This document shows, in pieces, positions 26,013 to 34,655 of a stretch of 64,000 bases of DNA. The stretch is taken from NCBI GenBank assembly GCA_030446545.1, contig JAUJNB010000004.1, forward strand, positions 84,882-148,881, written 5' to 3'. The position numbers and the translations under genes are program-made. The DNA is from Acidimicrobiales bacterium (GTDB lineage Bacteria; Actinomycetota; Acidimicrobiia; Acidimicrobiales; CADCSY01). The notes under the pieces were generated by a model. That model was not told the origin of the DNA and ran no database searches. It was given only the letters and a program-made list of their open reading frames with translations. Position 1 is the stretch's first letter, and every line of letters starts with the position of its first letter.

Positions 26013-26016
26013 CAGC

Positions 26017-26550
26017 TCAGAGCAGGTAGCAGATGCGGCCTTCGGAGCTCTGCACCACGGCTTCCACGGCGGCTACCAGCAGGGCGTGAAGGACGCGGAA
26101 GTGGTCGACTTCGGGGTCAGCGGCGTCGGTGGCCTGGGGTGCGGTACCGGCTGAACCCTCGTCGGAATTGGCCAACGAGGCCAACTCGGCATCCCAGTCG
26201 GCGGTTTCCGCCGCCACTCTGAGCCGCATGGAGGGAGCCTGGAGGAGAGCCCGCTGGAGGTCCTGGACGATGGTCACCACCACGTCGGTGGTGGTCCGTA
26301 CACCTGGAGTAGCCAGGAGGTGCAGGGCCTGGAGCTTGCGCATGGCCATGGCCGCCACCAGCTGGGGATCGCCCAACTCGGCCACCGCCGAGTCGACCTC
26401 GGACAGATCGAGCGTCACGTGGTCGGCGACGTCGAACCACCCCCGCAGGATGGCGAACATCTCGGTGGTGACCGAATGCAGGGCGAGGAGCTCGTCGGGC
26501 TTGGGGACCGTGGCCAGGCCACCGTGTTCGGGATCGGGCTGATCGCCCAT
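26017..26550 (-). CDS. Hypothetical protein downstream of a STAS gene
   Basis: A 177-residue protein, mostly helical and acidic, without signal peptide or membrane segment. Motifs such as LALHSVTTEMFAILRGWFD and MAMRKLQALHLLATPG suggest a helical bundle; the last residues are CYLL. I do not recognise the family. It starts 16 bp after the STAS-domain gene, so the two are probably co-transcribed, and a role in the same signalling switch is a reasonable guess. It ends at a bidirectional terminator. Confidence 0.7.
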   Translation of the reverse strand: MGDQPDPEHGGLATVPKPDELLALHSVTTEMFAILRGWFDVADHVTLDLSEVDSAVAELGDPQLVAAMAMRKLQALHLLATPGVRTTTDVVVTIVQDLQRALLQAPSMRLRVAAETADWDAELASLANSDEGSAGTAPQATDAADPEVDHFRVLHALLVAAVEAVVQSSEGRICYLL

Positions 26551-26566
26551 GTCGGCCTCCCGTTGA

Positions 26567-26911
26567 CTAGGTGGCTGCTCCGGCGACGGCTTGGTCGACG
26601 CTGTCGTGAATGGAGAATACCTTGGTCAGTCCCGTGACCTCGAACACCTTGCGGATGCGGGGCTGGTTGCAGATGAGTTGGAGGTCTCCGCCGCTGGAGC
26701 GCACCCGCTTGAGGGCCCCGACGAGCACGCCGAGGCCGGTCGAGTCGAGGAAGTCCACGCCGTCGAGGTCGACCACGATGCGGTTGTCTCCTTGAGCCAC
26801 GAGGCCGTGCAGCTGTTCACGCATCCGGGGGACGGTGGCCACGTCCACCTCGCCCGACACTGCGAGCACCGAGTACCCGTCACGCTGCGACAGCTCCAAC
26901 CCGAGATCCAT
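26567..26911 (-). CDS. STAS-domain anti-sigma factor antagonist (RsbV/SpoIIAA-like)
   Basis: A 114-residue single STAS domain. The motif [14 protein letters not shown] holds the conserved phosphorylatable serine near residue 55. [17 protein letters not shown] and [14 protein letters not shown] are standard for the family. In known systems the serine is phosphorylated by an anti-sigma kinase and the unphosphorylated protein frees the sigma factor. No kinase or sigma factor is adjacent here. Cytoplasmic. Confidence 0.93.
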   Translation of the reverse strand: MDLGLELSQRDGYSVLAVSGEVDVATVPRMREQLHGLVAQGDNRIVVDLDGVDFLDSTGLGVLVGALKRVRSSGGDLQLICNQPRIRKVFEVTGLTKVFSIHDSVDQAVAGAAT

Positions 26912-26991
26912 GCTTTCGTAACCCTCCGCGTCGACGACCTGATCACGCTACTGGCTGGGTCCGCCGGTCGCTCCGGGCGGCCCCGCCGGCG

Positions 26992-28107
26992 TTACCGGGG
27001 AACGATGGGGATGTCGCTCTCGCCGGCCCGCTTCGACAGCAAGAAGAGGTGCAGGGCCCCGACGATGAGGGCGAGGCCTCCGGCCACGGGGACGAGGGTG
27101 GCCCGGCGCTGTTCGTCGTCGGAGACGTCGTCGAACTCGGCCAGCACTGCCGCGTCCCCGGGGGGCTCGGGCCGGAGATCCTCCGAGGGGATGGTGGTCC
27201 GGCTGGGGTCGAAGGGCAGCGCCTGGTCGAACCCGGTGTCGGCCGTGGTTCGGGTCCGGGAGGGCGGCCGCGCCGGGCCCGACCGGTCGCCTGACCGGTT
27301 CCCGCCGGCGTTGCTCGGGCCGGAAGGGGCCGCCAGGAGATCGGGGGCTTCAGGCCCCGAGCGCACGAACCGGGAGGGCTCGCTCTCGATCCGGCCCTCA
27401 GGTGGCTCCGGCCGCACGGCGATGATCCGGTAGATCTGCCCCTCTCCGACGTCGGGGTCGCGGAAGGCCGTGTCCGTCACCACTGCGTCACCACTGATAC
27501 GGGTGAAGCGGGACTGGCCGGCAGGAGACCGTTCGACGTGGTAGCCGACGATGTCGGGCTCGGGGTTGGGCGCCCAGGTGAGGGCCACCTCCCGGGTGGC
27601 GGAGTCATAGACGGCCTCCAGCCCCTTCACCTGCACGGGGCGGATGGCCACCGAGAAGCTCAACGCGGCCGGTTCCTGAGCCGGCTCCCTCGGCGCCGGC
27701 GCCAAGTCGAAGACGCCAGGGTTCTCGTAGGACACGTCGGCCAGGAGCTTGTAGGCCCGGTTGCACGGGAAGTCGAGGTCGAAGTCGAAGCTGGCCTCGG
27801 TCACCTTGACGGCCGGGTCGAACGTCTGGACCTTCTTGTCCGTGGGCAGGTCGACGAAGCACGGGTCATCGGGGTCGTTGGGGGCGTCGGGGTCCTCGAG
27901 AACCACGGCGAAGGTCACCTCGGAAAGCGTCTGACCCTCGTCTTCGTCCACGGAGATGGTGCCGGTGACCGGGCCCGGCGCGTCCCGGGCGGCGGGGCTG
28001 GTCAGCGCCACCTCAGGAGGATGGTCGGCCCGCGCCGGGGAGGCGACGGTGAGAAGGGCGAGGACACCGGCACCGGCTGCGGCGGCGAGGCGACGGGCCA
28101 TGGTCAT
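26992..28107 (-). CDS. Secreted, membrane-anchored protein with fibronectin type III-like domain
   Basis: About 371 residues from ATG 28107, chosen for the signal peptide (ARRLAAAAGAGVLALLTVAS, cleavage near ARA) and because it overlaps the sortase stop (ATGA). The mature protein has an Asp/Pro-rich beta domain, an FnIII-like module (VALTWAPNPEPDIVGYHVER; IYRIIAVRPEPP), a long disordered Pro/Arg/Ser stretch, and a C-terminal membrane helix followed by basic residues (LVPVAGGLALIVGALHLFLL, then SKRAG). No clear LPxTG- or LAxTG-type sortase signal is seen before that helix. The tight link to the sortase gene suggests it is the substrate or a partner. Confidence 0.8.
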   Translation of the reverse strand: MTMARRLAAAAGAGVLALLTVASPARADHPPEVALTSPAARDAPGPVTGTISVDEDEGQTLSEVTFAVVLEDPDAPNDPDDPCFVDLPTDKKVQTFDPAVKVTEASFDFDLDFPCNRAYKLLADVSYENPGVFDLAPAPREPAQEPAALSFSVAIRPVQVKGLEAVYDSATREVALTWAPNPEPDIVGYHVERSPAGQSRFTRISGDAVVTDTAFRDPDVGEGQIYRIIAVRPEPPEGRIESEPSRFVRSGPEAPDLLAAPSGPSNAGGNRSGDRSGPARPPSRTRTTADTGFDQALPFDPSRTTIPSEDLRPEPPGDAAVLAEFDDVSDDEQRRATLVPVAGGLALIVGALHLFLLSKRAGESDIPIVPR

Positions 28108-28784
28108 GCTGCGGCAGCCGGCCCCTCGAGGTCGGCTTGGACGATGAGGCGCTGCGCGGCCGAGTTCTTCGGGTGGCAGGTGGTGAGGGTCAAGGTCCCG
28201 GTGGGGGTGCGATCGAGCACCGAGAAGTCGTTGGGTTCCACCACGAACGGGTCCTTGTTGACCGAGTAGGTGCAGGTGCCCACCGGCGTCTGCAGGATGA
28301 TCTTGTCTCCCGTGCTCAACAGGTCGAGGTTGTGGAAGGGGCGGCCGTACGTGGTGCGGTGGCCGGCGATGGCCACGTTGCCGATCTCGCAAGGCAACGG
28401 CGACTCGGGGTAGTGACCGGCGCCGGCGCGCAGGGCGCTGGCGGTCGTGCCCTCGACCACGATCACATCGACATCGAGAGAGGGGATCATGAGCCGGGTC
28501 AGGCTGTCGCCTTCGGCCACGTCATCGGAGCGGTAGGCCTGCTCCAACTCGGGGCTGGCCAGTTGACCGTCGAGCCCACCCTGGACGCGGTCTTGGTAGA
28601 GGTTGGTGTAGACGGGGTAACCAAGCACGCCCACGGCAACGAGCGCCATGACCGCAGCCAGGCCGGTGAGCAAGCGGCGGGCCCAGGGCCGGCCGCCCAG
28701 GCCGGAGGCGACTCGGGCCATCGGGTCGCGCGGCCCGGCCGGCTCCCGGGCATCGGTGCGGAACTTGTGGGGGTTCGCAGTCAT
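28104..28784 (-). CDS. Sortase (class E-like)
   Basis: A 226-residue transpeptidase. It has a single N-terminal membrane helix (LLTGLAAVMALVAVGVLGYP, residues 38-57). The catalytic histidine lies in VAIAGHRTTYG near residue 141, the cysteine in TLTLTTCHPK near 201, and the arginine in AAQRLIV. The TLTTC form is the usual one in actinobacterial sortases. It attaches surface proteins to peptidoglycan or pilin. The downstream gene encodes a secreted membrane-anchored protein and its start overlaps the sortase stop. The promoter should lie in the roughly 190 bp before it. Confidence 0.92.
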   Translation of the reverse strand: MTANPHKFRTDAREPAGPRDPMARVASGLGGRPWARRLLTGLAAVMALVAVGVLGYPVYTNLYQDRVQGGLDGQLASPELEQAYRSDDVAEGDSLTRLMIPSLDVDVIVVEGTTASALRAGAGHYPESPLPCEIGNVAIAGHRTTYGRPFHNLDLLSTGDKIILQTPVGTCTYSVNKDPFVVEPNDFSVLDRTPTGTLTLTTCHPKNSAAQRLIVQADLEGPAAAA

Positions 28785-28972
28785 GAGCTTCTCCAGGCTA
28801 CTGATGCCCGGACGCGAGCCGGGCGCGACTTCCGTTGTTCATCGGCAGGCAGAGAGCGATCCTGAAGAGCGCCGTCTCCCCACCAGCGACGGCGCCCACC
28901 ATGCATTGCCCACCGACGGTTGGACGCGTCACCGCGACGAATGTGACGCCAAGGGCTCAGCAACCGGCCGGC

Positions 28973-29374
28973 TCAGCGTTCGACCCGCATGGTGGCCGAG
29001 CCGGAGAGGCCCACGTCGCCCACCAAGGCTCCCACCAGGGGCACGTCGGTGGGCGAGGCGTAGCCGAGCTGCACCCGGACCCGGCTGCCGGCGGGGCCGC
29101 GGCCCGAGACCTCGACGTCGAGTCGGCTCGGGTCGAGCGCGCCACTGGCCCGGGCCGCTCGGCCGGCGACCTCGGGATCGGCGTCGACCGCGGCCTCCCG
29201 GGCTGCCTCTCGAGCGGCGTGGCTGACCAGGACCTGATCACGCACGACCAGGGCCACCTGGACCAGCACGAGAGCCAACAGCACCACCAAGGGCAGGACC
29301 AGGGCCAGTTCGACTGCGGCTTGGCCCTGGTCCCCCCGTGCGCGCCGGCGGCACCCGAGGGTGCCCCCGCTCAC
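28973..29374 (-). CDS. TadE-like pseudopilin
   Basis: A 133-residue protein starting at GTG 29374, which overlaps the stop of the preceding pilin gene (GTGA). The TadE motif GDQGQAAVELALVLPLVVLL is followed by a single helix. The rest is a small beta domain ending SGSATMRVER. TadE proteins are minor pilins of Flp/Tad pili, processed by a prepilin peptidase. The frame is open far upstream but that part is antisense or shadow. It is the last gene of the Tad operon. Confidence 0.88.
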   Translation of the reverse strand: MSGGTLGCRRRARGDQGQAAVELALVLPLVVLLALVLVQVALVVRDQVLVSHAAREAAREAAVDADPEVAGRAARASGALDPSRLDVEVSGRGPAGSRVRVQLGYASPTDVPLVGALVGDVGLSGSATMRVER

Positions 29375-29604
29375 GGCGCCAGGCCGGTGACCTTGTCGAA
29401 GATGGCGTCGAGCAGGCCGCCCACCTTGTCGGTGTTCTTGGCCCACAGGGCGATGAGCAGGGCGACGGTGGCCGCGCCCAGCAGGACCAGGGCGTATTCG
29501 GCCGAGGTCTGTCCTTCCTCGTCCCGCACGTGGCCCAGGCGGGCTTCGACGCGTGCAGTGACGAAGAGGACGGCGACGTGGAGACGAACGGTGATCGGGA
29601 GCAT
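29371..29604 (-). CDS. Flp-type pilin (DUF4244)
   Basis: A 77-residue protein. After a short leader, the segment DEEGQTSAEYALVLLGAATV is the typical processing site and hydrophobic helix of actinobacterial Flp/DUF4244 pilins; the rest is short (VGGLLDAIFDKVTGLAP). It is likely the major subunit of the pilus built by the TadZABC proteins. It sits 27 bp after tadC and overlaps the tadE start. Confidence 0.87.
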   Translation of the reverse strand: MLPITVRLHVAVLFVTARVEARLGHVRDEEGQTSAEYALVLLGAATVALLIALWAKNTDKVGGLLDAIFDKVTGLAP

Positions 29605-29631
29605 GGGCTCCTCCTTCTCGGTGGTGCAGGT

Positions 29632-30417
29632 TCAGAGACGCAGCGACCGGAGGGCGCCGGCGAGCAGAGGCGCCACGGTGAGCAGCGCGAAGGCGGGAAG
29701 GGTGCAGAACACCAGGGGGAAGAGAAGTTTCACCGGCACCCTCCGGGCCGCTTCCTCGGCCCGTCGGCGACGATCGGCCCGCAGCTCGGTGCTGAGGCGG
29801 ACCAGCCCCTCGAGGAGGGGGGCGCCGTAGCGGTCGGAGGAGACCAGGGCGCCGATGAGCGGCCGAGCTTCCTCTCCCAGCTGGGCGGGGATGTCTTCGA
29901 GGGCGTCGGCCAGGCGTCGGCCGAGGTGGGTGGCGTCGACCGCCTGGCTCAGCGCCGGGGCCAATGGCCCCGGTGCTCGCCGGGCCACGGCGGCCACGGC
30001 CAGCGGCACGGTCAGCCCGGCACCGACGGCCAGGACGAAGAGGTCGGCCACCTCGGGCAGGTGGCGCAGGAGCTCGTTGTGGCGCCGCCGGCGGAGACGG
30101 CGCTGGCCCAGGGCGGGCAGGGCCCAGACCGTTGCGCCCAGGGCCAGTGCCGCGGGGACGCCGAACACGAGCGCGGCCGCCCCGGCGAGGGCGGCACGGC
30201 CCAGTCGGTGGGCGTTCTCGGGACCAGCCGGTCGACGGGCCGTCCGCAGGAGCCATCCCCCGACGACTCCGGCGATCGTCGGCCCCGGCTCACCGGCGGA
30301 CCGCCGAGAGCCTCCGTCGAGCGCCAAGACCCGGTGACGGGCCGGTGCCGGCGCCCGGTGCTTGGCCGCGGCCAGGACCAACCCGGCCCAGGCCAGGGCG
30401 AGCAGGGCGACGACCAT
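29632..30417 (-). CDS. tadC: TadC-like type II secretion F-family membrane protein
   Basis: A 261-residue platform protein with a T2SSF domain (LPEVADLFVLAVGAGLTVPL; RYGAPLLEGLVRLSTELRAD) and helices at both ends (LLALAWAGLVLAA; FALLTVAPLLAGAL). It forms the inner-membrane platform with TadB. ATG 30417 shares a base with the tadB stop, so translation is coupled. The longer open frame upstream is a shadow of tadB. Confidence 0.88.
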   Translation of the reverse strand: MVVALLALAWAGLVLAAAKHRAPAPARHRVLALDGGSRRSAGEPGPTIAGVVGGWLLRTARRPAGPENAHRLGRAALAGAAALVFGVPAALALGATVWALPALGQRRLRRRRHNELLRHLPEVADLFVLAVGAGLTVPLAVAAVARRAPGPLAPALSQAVDATHLGRRLADALEDIPAQLGEEARPLIGALVSSDRYGAPLLEGLVRLSTELRADRRRRAEEAARRVPVKLLFPLVFCTLPAFALLTVAPLLAGALRSLRL

Positions 30418-31322
30418 CACGCTTCGACCCGGGAGAGCCGCTGCATCAACAGGGCGGCGGCGCCGTCGAGGGCCAGGCCGAGGGTGAGGCAGACGAGGCC
30501 GAGCGGGGTGGCGAGCAGGAACGAGGCGGTGCGTTCGTCGGTGGCGGCGGCCAGAGCCGAGAACCCGAGCGGCGCCAGCGTGATGACCGCGCCTGACATG
30601 CGGGCCTGGGAGGACAGGGCCCGCACTTCGCGCCCCACGGCCTGGCGGCTGCGCAAGGTGGCCGCCACACCGTCGAGGGCCCGGGCCTGGGCACCTCCGG
30701 CTTCGGCGCCGAGGCCGAGCGCCGAGGTGGCCAGGCGGACCCCGGGAAGCGGCCGCCGCATGGCCCACCGGTCGAGGGCGTCGGTGAGGGCCCGGCCGTG
30801 GCTCGCCTCGTGGGCCACGTCGCCCAGATCGACGCCGAGGCTTCCCGGGGTGGTGGTGGCGGCCTCCCCCACTGCTTGGTGCAGGGACGCACCACTGCGC
30901 AGGGCCCGGGCCATGGCCTCGAGGGCGTCGGGCAGGCCGTCCTCCGCAAGCCGGTCGGCCCGACCCGAGGCGGCGCCCAGTGCCACCAGGGGCCCGACCG
31001 TGGTGGTGAGACCGGCCACCAACCCCAGGCCCACGCCCCCGGCCAGGAAAGCGACGACGACCGTGACCGCCACTGTGGCCAGCCAGGCGGCCCACACCCG
31101 TCGACCGTCGATGACCAGCCCGGCGCTCTCCAGGCGCCGGGCCACCTGAGCGGGTACCCGTGGGAGCGCGTCCAGCCAGGTGCCGCGACCGACGGGTGCC
31201 ACCGCCCCACCTCCGAGGCGGCGCGTCACCAACGAGCGCCGACCTCCCGCCGTCGCCACCCGTGCCGCCGAGGCCACCGCCATCATCAGCACGGCGACGA
31301 GGGCGCCCAGCGCCACGTTCAC
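30417..31322 (-). CDS. tadB: TadB-like type II secretion F-family membrane protein
   Basis: A 301-residue platform protein. It has an N-terminal helix (ALGALVAVLMMAVASAA), two further helices near residues 82-115 (VVAFLAGGVGLGLVAGLTTT), a T2SSF core (DALEAMARALRSGASLHQAV; LGLGAEAGGAQARALDGVA) and a C-terminal pair of helices. Start and stop overlap tadA and tadC respectively. Confidence 0.9.
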   Translation of the reverse strand: MNVALGALVAVLMMAVASAARVATAGGRRSLVTRRLGGGAVAPVGRGTWLDALPRVPAQVARRLESAGLVIDGRRVWAAWLATVAVTVVVAFLAGGVGLGLVAGLTTTVGPLVALGAASGRADRLAEDGLPDALEAMARALRSGASLHQAVGEAATTTPGSLGVDLGDVAHEASHGRALTDALDRWAMRRPLPGVRLATSALGLGAEAGGAQARALDGVAATLRSRQAVGREVRALSSQARMSGAVITLAPLGFSALAAATDERTASFLLATPLGLVCLTLGLALDGAAALLMQRLSRVEA

Positions 31323-32569
31323 GACGGCGCCGCCACCCGTGCGCCGACCCAGGAAGGGTCAGGGGGGCGGGCGCCCTGGCCGCGGGGCTTGCGCATCGGC
31401 AGGCGCAGCACCCCCTCCGGACCGGCCAGGCGACGGGTGCCCAGCCCGGCCTTCCCGCCGGCGACGGCGGCCGCGTCACCCACCACCACTTCGGCCACCT
31501 CGGTGACACCCCGGCCACCGTCGGGCCGTCGGGCCACCTGCACGACCAGGTCGATCGCTGCGCCGAGCTGGTCGCGCACGGCCGACAGGGGTAGCGCCAC
31601 CGATCCGGTGAGGACCATGGTCTCCAGTCGGCGCAGGGCGTCGGTGGGGCTGTTGGCGTGGCAGGTCGACAGCGAGCCCTCGTGTCCGGTGTTCATGGCC
31701 TGGAGCATGTCGAGGGCCTCCGGGCCCCGGACCTCGCCGACGATGATCCGGTCGGGGCGCATGCGCAGGGCGTTGCGGACGAGTTGGCGCAGCGGGACCT
31801 CGCCCACCCCCTCGGCGTTGGCCGGCCTGGACTCGAGGCGCAGGACGTGCTCGCCGGGGAGACGGAGCTCGGCCGCGTCCTCCACGGTGATGACCCGCTC
31901 ACCCTCGGGGATCTCCGCTCCGAGGGCATTGAGCAACGTGGTCTTGCCCGCCCCGGTCCCGCCCGAGACCAACAGGTTGGCTCGTGACCGCACCGCCCAG
32001 GCCAGGAGGTCGGCGACCCCGGGAGGGCACACCTCGTGGAGCGTCAGACGCCGGGTGGCAAATCGGCGGATGGTGAGGCAAGGTCCGTCGATGGCGAGGG
32101 GCGGCACCACGGCGTTGACCCGTGAGCCGTCGGGCAGCCGGGCGTCGACCAGCGGCGAGGAGCGGTCGATGCGCAACCCGAGGGGGCCGACCACCCGCTC
32201 GATGAGGCGCTCGATGGTGGGGGTGTCCAGCTCGACGTCGAGGCGCTGGAGGACACCATGACGCTCGATCCAGACCCGCCCCGGCCCGTTGACCATGACC
32301 TCGCTGATCGAGGGGTCGCGCAGCAGCGCTTCGAGCGGGCCGAGGCCTCGTACCCGGGCGGTGACGGCGTCGACGACGGCGTCGAGAGCCGGACCGCTCA
32401 GCAGCGGGGCCTCGGCCCGCGCCATGCGCTCGACCTGGGCTTGCAGGTCGGCGCGGTCGGCCAGCTGACGATCGGCAGCCACGATGCAGCGGTGGAGACG
32501 CTCCTCCAGGCCGGCCACGACGGTTGCCCCGGGCGGTAGGGGGCCTCGGCCCGTCGCTTCACGCGGCAT
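31319..32569 (-). CDS. tadA: TadA/CpaF pilus-assembly ATPase
   Basis: A 416-residue secretion ATPase from ATG 32569. Motifs are SISEVMVNGPGRVWIERHG, Walker A SGGTGAGKTTLLNAL near residue 205, the Asp box VEDAAELRL, Walker B RPDRIIVGEVRGPEALDML and the His box TGHEGSLSTCHANS. It powers extension of Flp pili. The start overlaps the end of tadZ by about 11 bases. The frame is open for 52 further codons upstream, which are shadow of tadZ. Confidence 0.93.
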   Translation of the reverse strand: MPREATGRGPLPPGATVVAGLEERLHRCIVAADRQLADRADLQAQVERMARAEAPLLSGPALDAVVDAVTARVRGLGPLEALLRDPSISEVMVNGPGRVWIERHGVLQRLDVELDTPTIERLIERVVGPLGLRIDRSSPLVDARLPDGSRVNAVVPPLAIDGPCLTIRRFATRRLTLHEVCPPGVADLLAWAVRSRANLLVSGGTGAGKTTLLNALGAEIPEGERVITVEDAAELRLPGEHVLRLESRPANAEGVGEVPLRQLVRNALRMRPDRIIVGEVRGPEALDMLQAMNTGHEGSLSTCHANSPTDALRRLETMVLTGSVALPLSAVRDQLGAAIDLVVQVARRPDGGRGVTEVAEVVVGDAAAVAGGKAGLGTRRLAGPEGVLRLPMRKPRGQGARPPDPSWVGARVAAPS

Positions 32570-33275
32570 GTCGGAGTGCCCGTTCCAGACCACGGGGCAT
32601 GCGGGCCGGTAGGAGCCCGGCGTCGACCGCCCGGGCCACGGCGGGGTCGACCCCGACCACCGCCCGCACCGGGACGCCGAGCACCTCCTCGACCTCCCTA
32701 CGGCCGAGGGAACGACCCGCCTCACTGACCAGGATCACGCCCGAAGGACGCAGGGGGGCGTTGAGCGCCCGGCGCAGCGACAGGTAGCAGGGGCGCAGCA
32801 CGAGGAGGGAGACCGAGGCGGCGGCGGCCACGGGCAGGCCGGGGCCCGGGAGGCACCCGCAGTCGGCGACGACGGGACGTGGATCAGCGGCCAGGACGGC
32901 GGCAAGCACCTCCGCCCGCCCGGCCCCACCGACCGACGGCTCACCCGTCGCCGCGGTGGCACTGGTGGCGGTCAACGACCCGGTGGGGAGCACGTGCAGG
33001 CCTCCGGGGCCGACGATCTCGAGGCGGGACAGGGCGTCGGCCGGCACGGAGTCGCCCGACGCCAGCCACTCGCCCAGACCGGGACCGGAGGTTTCGGGCA
33101 GGCCGAGCACCGCCGGGACGTCGCCGCCGAGGTCGGCGAGAAGAACGCCCGCAGGCGACGACCGGGCCAGCACCGTGGCCAGGGCGACCGACACCACGGT
33201 GGTGCCGCTGCCCCCTTTGGCTGACCAGCAGGCGATGAGCACATCCACTCCCTGGGCGCGTCGGGACGCTTCCAC
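32559..33275 (-). CDS. TadZ/CpaE-like MinD-family protein
   Basis: About 230 residues. The P-loop ACWSAKGGSGTTVVSVALAT is a deviant Walker A. LLADLGGDVPAVLGL is the second motif, and the rest follows the MinD/ParA fold. TadZ-type proteins position the pilus machine. The start is uncertain: GTG 33275 gives 238 residues, while GTGs at 33248 or 33242 (VDVLIACWSAKGG) agree better with family N-termini. It is the first gene of the leftward Tad operon. Confidence 0.85.
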   Translation of the reverse strand: MEASRRAQGVDVLIACWSAKGGSGTTVVSVALATVLARSSPAGVLLADLGGDVPAVLGLPETSGPGLGEWLASGDSVPADALSRLEIVGPGGLHVLPTGSLTATSATAATGEPSVGGAGRAEVLAAVLAADPRPVVADCGCLPGPGLPVAAAASVSLLVLRPCYLSLRRALNAPLRPSGVILVSEAGRSLGRREVEEVLGVPVRAVVGVDPAVARAVDAGLLPARMPRGLERALRHAA

Positions 33276-33385
33276 GGGGAAGTGGTAGGGCCAACCTAAC
33301 GCCGAGTTCCGCCCGGCGCAAGGGGAAAGTTCACATCAAGGCCGGCACCCGCGGCGCCGACCCACCGGAACGACGAGATGGGAAC

Positions 33386-33460
33386 TCAGACGTCCTTGAG
33401 TTTGCGGGCGGCGACGGTACCGAGGGCGACCAGCACCAGGAGGATCAACAGCTTTTTCAT
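33386..33460 (-). CDS. 24-residue membrane microprotein
   Basis: A short complete ORF: ATG, then MKKLLILLVLVALGTVAARK and LKDV, stop. It has a lysine N-terminus, one hydrophobic helix and a basic tail, the plan of a small single-pass membrane protein. A weak AAGGTG site lies upstream. It stands alone between the Tad operon and rsgA. Similar tiny KK-LLLLLLV...ARKL proteins are, from memory, widespread in actinobacteria; that needs a search. Function unknown. Confidence 0.6.
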   Translation of the reverse strand: MKKLLILLVLVALGTVAARKLKDV

Positions 33461-33520
33461 GCCCGCACCTTAGAGGGCGCGCCACCAGGTGACCGGCCAG
33501 GCTCTCGACGCCCGGTGGTG

Positions 33521-34570
33521 TCACCGCCCCTGGCGCTTCCGACGCTGGGCCTCCCTGGCCCCGCGTCCGGAACGGCGTTCGTGCTGACGGCGCTCGTGCT
33601 CGTCGGCCCGGCGCTCGGCCGCCTCGGCCTCACGCAGCAGCCCCGTCCAGTTCTCCCACCGCTCGGTGGCCAGCGCCCCGGTGGCCACCGCCTCGATGAC
33701 CGCGCAGCCCGGCTCGCGGTCGTGACGACAGTCGTCGAACCGGCAACCGGCGGCCGTGGCCTCGACGTCGGCGAAGGTGGCCGCCACGGCGTCGAGGTCG
33801 ACCGAGAGCCCCACGGCCCGCAGCCCCGGGGTGTCCACCAGCACGCCGCCGCTCGGCAGCGGGTACAGATGCCGGGCAGTGGTGGTGTGGCGACCCTTGG
33901 AATCCCCACCGCGGACGACCCCGGTCGCGGCCACGTCTCCTCCCGCCAGGGCGTTGGTCATGGTGGACTTCCCGGCGCCCGACTCGCCCAGGAGGACGAC
34001 GGTGGAATCGTGACACCGCCGGCGCACCTCGCCCAGGCCGTCGCCGGTGGTGGCGCTGGTGAGGATCACGTCGATTCCGGGGCCACCGCGGCGCACCGTC
34101 TCCGCCCGTCGCTCGGGATCGGCCACCAGATCAGCCTTGGTCAGCACCACGACAGGTGTGGCGCCGGCATCCCAGGCCAGGGTGACCGAGCGTTCGATGC
34201 GCCCGGGCTTGACCGGTCGGTCGAGGCCGCAGACCACGAAGACCACGTCGACGTTGGCCACGAGCGGCTGCTCCCCGCCGGTGCCGGGATCCTGGCGGCG
34301 CAGGAGCGAGTGCCGGGGCACGACGGCCACCACCACCTGGGCCGACCGGTCGAGCGCCACCCAGTCACCCACGACGGGGGGCGGATCGGCGCCGGGGGGT
34401 ACGTGGAGGTGCTCGAGGGCCCCGTCGACGGTCACGGCCAGCACGGCCGAACCGTCGTGGCGCACGACCCGCCCGGGTTGGGCGTCGGGCCACGACGACG
34501 CCACCTCGCGGAACCCGGGGGTCCAGCGTTCGCCCCACCCGTAGGCCTCCAACTTCGGCGACGTCACCAC
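33521..34570 (-). CDS. rsgA: Ribosome small-subunit-dependent GTPase RsgA
   Basis: A 349-residue circularly permuted GTPase that assists late 30S maturation. Order of motifs: OB-fold N-terminus (VVGDWVALDRS), G4 TKADLV, G5 TSATTGDGL, G1 GESGAGKST, G3 DTPGLR, then the zinc site (CRFDDCRHDREPGC) and a basic tail. All elements are intact. The start is GTG 34570 (or the GTG three bases on). It is divergent from the SARP regulator gene across an 85-bp gap. Confidence 0.95.
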   Translation of the reverse strand: MVTSPKLEAYGWGERWTPGFREVASSWPDAQPGRVVRHDGSAVLAVTVDGALEHLHVPPGADPPPVVGDWVALDRSAQVVVAVVPRHSLLRRQDPGTGGEQPLVANVDVVFVVCGLDRPVKPGRIERSVTLAWDAGATPVVVLTKADLVADPERRAETVRRGGPGIDVILTSATTGDGLGEVRRRCHDSTVVLLGESGAGKSTMTNALAGGDVAATGVVRGGDSKGRHTTTARHLYPLPSGGVLVDTPGLRAVGLSVDLDAVAATFADVEATAAGCRFDDCRHDREPGCAVIEAVATGALATERWENWTGLLREAEAAERRADEHERRQHERRSGRGAREAQRRKRQGR

Positions 34571-34655
34571 AAGACTTGTACACCACCGAGCTGACCTTGG
34601 TGGCCGAGATCCAGCGGAACCCCGTTGGAGCGGGGGATCCTAAGCTCGCGTCGGC

